The position numbers and the translations under genes were made by a program. From Pseudomonas lactis (GTDB lineage: Bacteria; Pseudomonadota; Gammaproteobacteria; Pseudomonadales; Pseudomonadaceae), in NCBI RefSeq assembly GCF_001439845.1, contig NZ_JYLO01000002.1, forward strand, positions 310,001 to 374,000: a stretch of 64,000 bases of DNA. The letters are read 5' to 3'. The notes under the pieces were generated by a model. It worked only from the letters and a program-made list of their open reading frames with translations. It was not told the DNA's origin and made no database searches. Below, in pieces: positions 61,915 to 64,000 of this stretch. Every line of letters begins with the position of its first letter. The first letter of the stretch is position 1.

Positions 61915-62700
61915 ATGCAATCCTTGCTGGCCTTGACCGACACCCAGATCAGTACCTGGGTGGCCTCGTTCATCCTGCCGCTGTTTCGCGTCACGGCCAT
62001 GCTGATGGCCATGCCGGTGTTCGGCACCACCCTGGTACCGCGTCGCGTGCGTTTGTATTTTGCCGTGGCGATCACCGTGGTGATCGTGCCTGGCCTGCCG
62101 CCGATGCCGCCGGTGAACGCCCTCGACCTGAGCGCCTTGCTGCTGATTGCCGAGCAGATCCTGATCGGCGCCATGCTGGGGTTTTCCCTCACGTTGTTCT
62201 TCCAGGCGTTTGTGATCGCCGGGCAAATCATCTCGATCCAGATGGGCATGGGCTTCGCGTCCATGGTCGACCCTACCAACGGGGTGTCGGCGGCGGTGAT
62301 CGGGCAGTTTCTGACCATGCTGGTGACCTTGCTGTTTCTGGCCATGAACGGTCACCTGGTGGCGTTCGAAGTCTTGACCGAAAGCTTCACCACCTTGCCG
62401 GTGGGCTCGGGGTTGGTGGTCAACCATTTCTGGGAGCTGGTGGGGCGCCTCGGTTGGGTGTTGGGCGCAGCGCTGTTGCTGGTGCTGCCGGCGATCACGG
62501 CGCTGCTGGTGGTCAATATCGCGTTTGGCGTGATGACCCGTGCGGCGCCGCAACTGAACATCTTCTCGATTGGCTTCCCGTTGACCCTGGTGTTGGGCAT
62601 GGGGATTTTCTGGGTCGGCCTGGCTGACATTCTCAATCAGTATCAACCGCTGGCGAGCGAAGCCTTGCAGTTCTTACGTGATCTGGCACGGGCGCGCTGA
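61915..62700 (+). CDS. fliR: Flagellar export gate protein FliR
   Basis: FliR (261 residues) is the single-copy gate subunit with about six membrane helices. FRVTAMLMAMPVFGTTLVPR, GQIISIQMGMGFASMVDPTN and TRAAPQLNIFSIGFPLTLVL are diagnostic. flhB begins 3 bp after the stop, giving the usual fliP-fliQ-fliR-flhB order. Confidence 0.97.
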   Translation: MQSLLALTDTQISTWVASFILPLFRVTAMLMAMPVFGTTLVPRRVRLYFAVAITVVIVPGLPPMPPVNALDLSALLLIAEQILIGAMLGFSLTLFFQAFVIAGQIISIQMGMGFASMVDPTNGVSAAVIGQFLTMLVTLLFLAMNGHLVAFEVLTESFTTLPVGSGLVVNHFWELVGRLGWVLGAALLLVLPAITALLVVNIAFGVMTRAAPQLNIFSIGFPLTLVLGMGIFWVGLADILNQYQPLASEALQFLRDLARAR

Positions 62701-62703
62701 GCC

Positions 62704-63840
62704 ATGGCCGAGAGCGAGAGTGGTCAGGACAAAACAGAAGACCCCACGGAGAAACGTAAAAAGGACTCCAGGGAAAAGGGCGAGATCGCGCGCTCCAAAG
62801 AGCTCAACACCTTCGCCACCATGATCGCTGGCGCAGGCGCCTTGCTGATCTACGGCGGTGGCCTGGCGCTGGACCTGCTGGAGATGATGAAGCACAACTT
62901 CAGCTTGCCGCGCGAAGTGTTGCTCAACCCCGACGCCATGGCCCAGTACCTGCTGCACTCGGGCAAGATCGCGTTGCTGGCGGTGCAGCCGATTCTGATC
63001 ACCTTATTGCTGGCCGCGCTGATCGGCCCGGTGGCCCTCGGCGGCTGGCTGTTTGCTGCGGGCAGCATGGCACCCAAGTTCAGCCGCATGAACCCGGGGG
63101 CGGGGCTCAAGCGCATGTTTTCGGTCAAGGCCCTGGTGGAATTGCTCAAGGCCCTGGCCAAGTTTTTCCTGATTCTGTTCGTGGCCTTGGCGGTGTTGTC
63201 GTCCGACATCGACGACTTGTTGCGTATCGCCCATGAGCCGCTGGAGTCGGCGATCATCCACAGCGTGCAGGTGGTGGGCTGGAGCGCGCTGTGGATGGCC
63301 CTCGGGCTGATCCTGATCGCCGCCGTGGATGCGCCGATTCAGCTGTGGGAAAGCCACAAGAAACTGCTGATGACCAAGCAGGAAGTGCGCGACGAACACA
63401 AGGACCAGGAAGGCCGCCCCGAGGTCAAGCAACGCATCCGCCAACTGCAGCGGGAAATGTCTCAGCGCAAGATGATGGCCTCGGTGCCCGACGCCGACGT
63501 GGTCATCACCAACCCGACCCACTACGCCGTGGCCCTCAAGTACGACCCCGAGAAAGGCGGCGCGCCGATGCTGCTGGCCAAGGGCAGCGACTTTACCGCG
63601 TTGAAAATCCGCGAAATCGCGGTGGCCAACGACATTCTGTTATTGGAGTCGCCAGCATTGGCGCGTTCGATTTTCTACTCCACCGACCTCGACCAGGAAA
63701 TCCCGGCCGGCCTGTACCTGGCGGTGGCGCAGGTGTTGGCCTACGTGTACCAGATCCGCCAATACCGCGCCGGCAAGGGCAAGCGGCCTGATCCGCTCAA
63801 AGACCTGCCGATCCCGCCAGACCTGCGCCGCGATTCCTGA
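62704..63840 (+). CDS. flhB: Flagellar export switch protein FlhB
   Basis: FlhB (378 residues) controls export specificity. It has the N-terminal DKTEDPTEKRKKDSREKGEI, four membrane helices (about 33-205), and a cytoplasmic domain with the autocleavage motif NPTHYAVALKYD (cut between Asn and Pro). The C-terminus ends in a flexible Pro-rich tail (DPLKDLPIPPDL). flhA is expected downstream but is not in the window; a REP pair follows. Confidence 0.97.
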   Translation: MAESESGQDKTEDPTEKRKKDSREKGEIARSKELNTFATMIAGAGALLIYGGGLALDLLEMMKHNFSLPREVLLNPDAMAQYLLHSGKIALLAVQPILITLLLAALIGPVALGGWLFAAGSMAPKFSRMNPGAGLKRMFSVKALVELLKALAKFFLILFVALAVLSSDIDDLLRIAHEPLESAIIHSVQVVGWSALWMALGLILIAAVDAPIQLWESHKKLLMTKQEVRDEHKDQEGRPEVKQRIRQLQREMSQRKMMASVPDADVVITNPTHYAVALKYDPEKGGAPMLLAKGSDFTALKIREIAVANDILLLESPALARSIFYSTDLDQEIPAGLYLAVAQVLAYVYQIRQYRAGKGKRPDPLKDLPIPPDLRRDS

Positions 63841-63854
63841 CCGCTGCTGCCCAC

Positions 63855-63954
63855 TGTAGGAGCGAGCTTGCTCGCGAAAAACTCCCCGTCGCCGCGTTCA
63901 TCCTGACTCCCTGCGTTATCGTTACCCACCTACGCGAGCAAGCTCGCTCCTACA
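63855..63954. repeat. Inverted REP pair after flhB
   Basis: TGTAGGAGCGAGCTTGCTCG at 63855 is mirrored by CGAGCAAGCTCGCTCCTACA ending 63954. It lies just past the flhB stop. Confidence 0.93.
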
Positions 63955-64000
63955 ACCTGTCAACTTTGACAGTAGCCAATACGCCGCCTTCACTGTTTGA

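Noticed and set aside
510..63954. Recurrent GTAGGAGCGAGCTTGCTCG sequences as a CRISPR array
   Set aside because: The copies are dispersed, occur as inverted pairs and have no regular spacer spacing or cas genes; they are REP elements.

Overview
The window is chromosomal DNA from a fluorescent-group Pseudomonas. The evidence is the GC-rich codon use, the gene order cobQ-cobU-cobT-cobC-cobS / marR-MFS-gpx-fadL, the phhABC/phhR locus, the recQ-marR-plpD neighbourhood, the polar-flagellum regulators FleQ, FleS and FleR, and the many short intergenic palindromes (consensus near GTAGGAGCGAGCTTGCTCGCG or GTGGGAGCTGGCTTGCCTGCG) typical of these genomes. No rRNA, tRNA, CRISPR array, insertion sequence or prophage was seen.

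Layout. 1-3569: end of a cobalamin operon (cobQ partial, cobU, cobT, cobC, cobS) for late steps of adenosylcobalamin synthesis. 3594-5978: a MarR regulator, an MFS transporter, a 38-residue membrane peptide and a periplasmic glutathione peroxidase; both the marR and MFS promoters carry a CGGGTATATAC operator-like site. 6044-9984: a FadL-family porin and four small proteins of unknown function, with a DnaA-box-like cluster at 9522-9554. 10031-18713: rmuC, a 1156-residue transporter/kinase/receiver hybrid (MxtR/CrbS type), a YbaN-like membrane protein, a YecA-like protein and recQ. 18835-24244: a second MarR regulator, the patatin autotransporter PlpD, a SelW-like thioredoxin-fold protein, a glycine-zipper membrane protein, an EamA transporter and an LpxH-like phosphoesterase. 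24421-28683: phenylalanine catabolism, phhABC with divergent phhR and a TyrR-box-like site between them.

28684-29397 is a non-coding stretch with a long structured repeat bracketed by inverted REP arms. From 29398 to 63840 almost everything is flagellar: flgFGHIJKL (hook-basal body, rings, junction), a lone ketoacyl synthase III, fliC-flaG-fliD-fliS-fliT (filament, cap, chaperones), fleQ, fleSR, fliEFGHIJ (MS ring, rotor, export ATPase), hsbA-hsbR-hptB (phosphorelay/partner switch), fliK, and fliLMNOPQR-flhB (C ring and export gate). Sigma-54 -24/-12 sites with exact spacing lie upstream of flgF, fleS, fliE, fliK and fliL. FliA-type sites lie upstream of fliC and, less certainly, fliS. This fits the known Pseudomonas hierarchy FleQ -> FleSR -> FliA. 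flgBCDE, flgA, flgM, flhA, flhF, fleN and fliA are not in the window.

The most interesting observations are a three-way-junction repeat (28897-28987), a four-hairpin element with perfect 29-bp inverted ends that interrupts a REP (58242-58375), a REP palindrome that now encodes the C-terminus and stop codon of HptB, the isolated ketoacyl synthase between flgL and fliC, tandem palindromic repeats in the fleQ leader, and the MarR operator pair. None amounts to proof of a new system; each can be tested by comparative genomics or direct assays.
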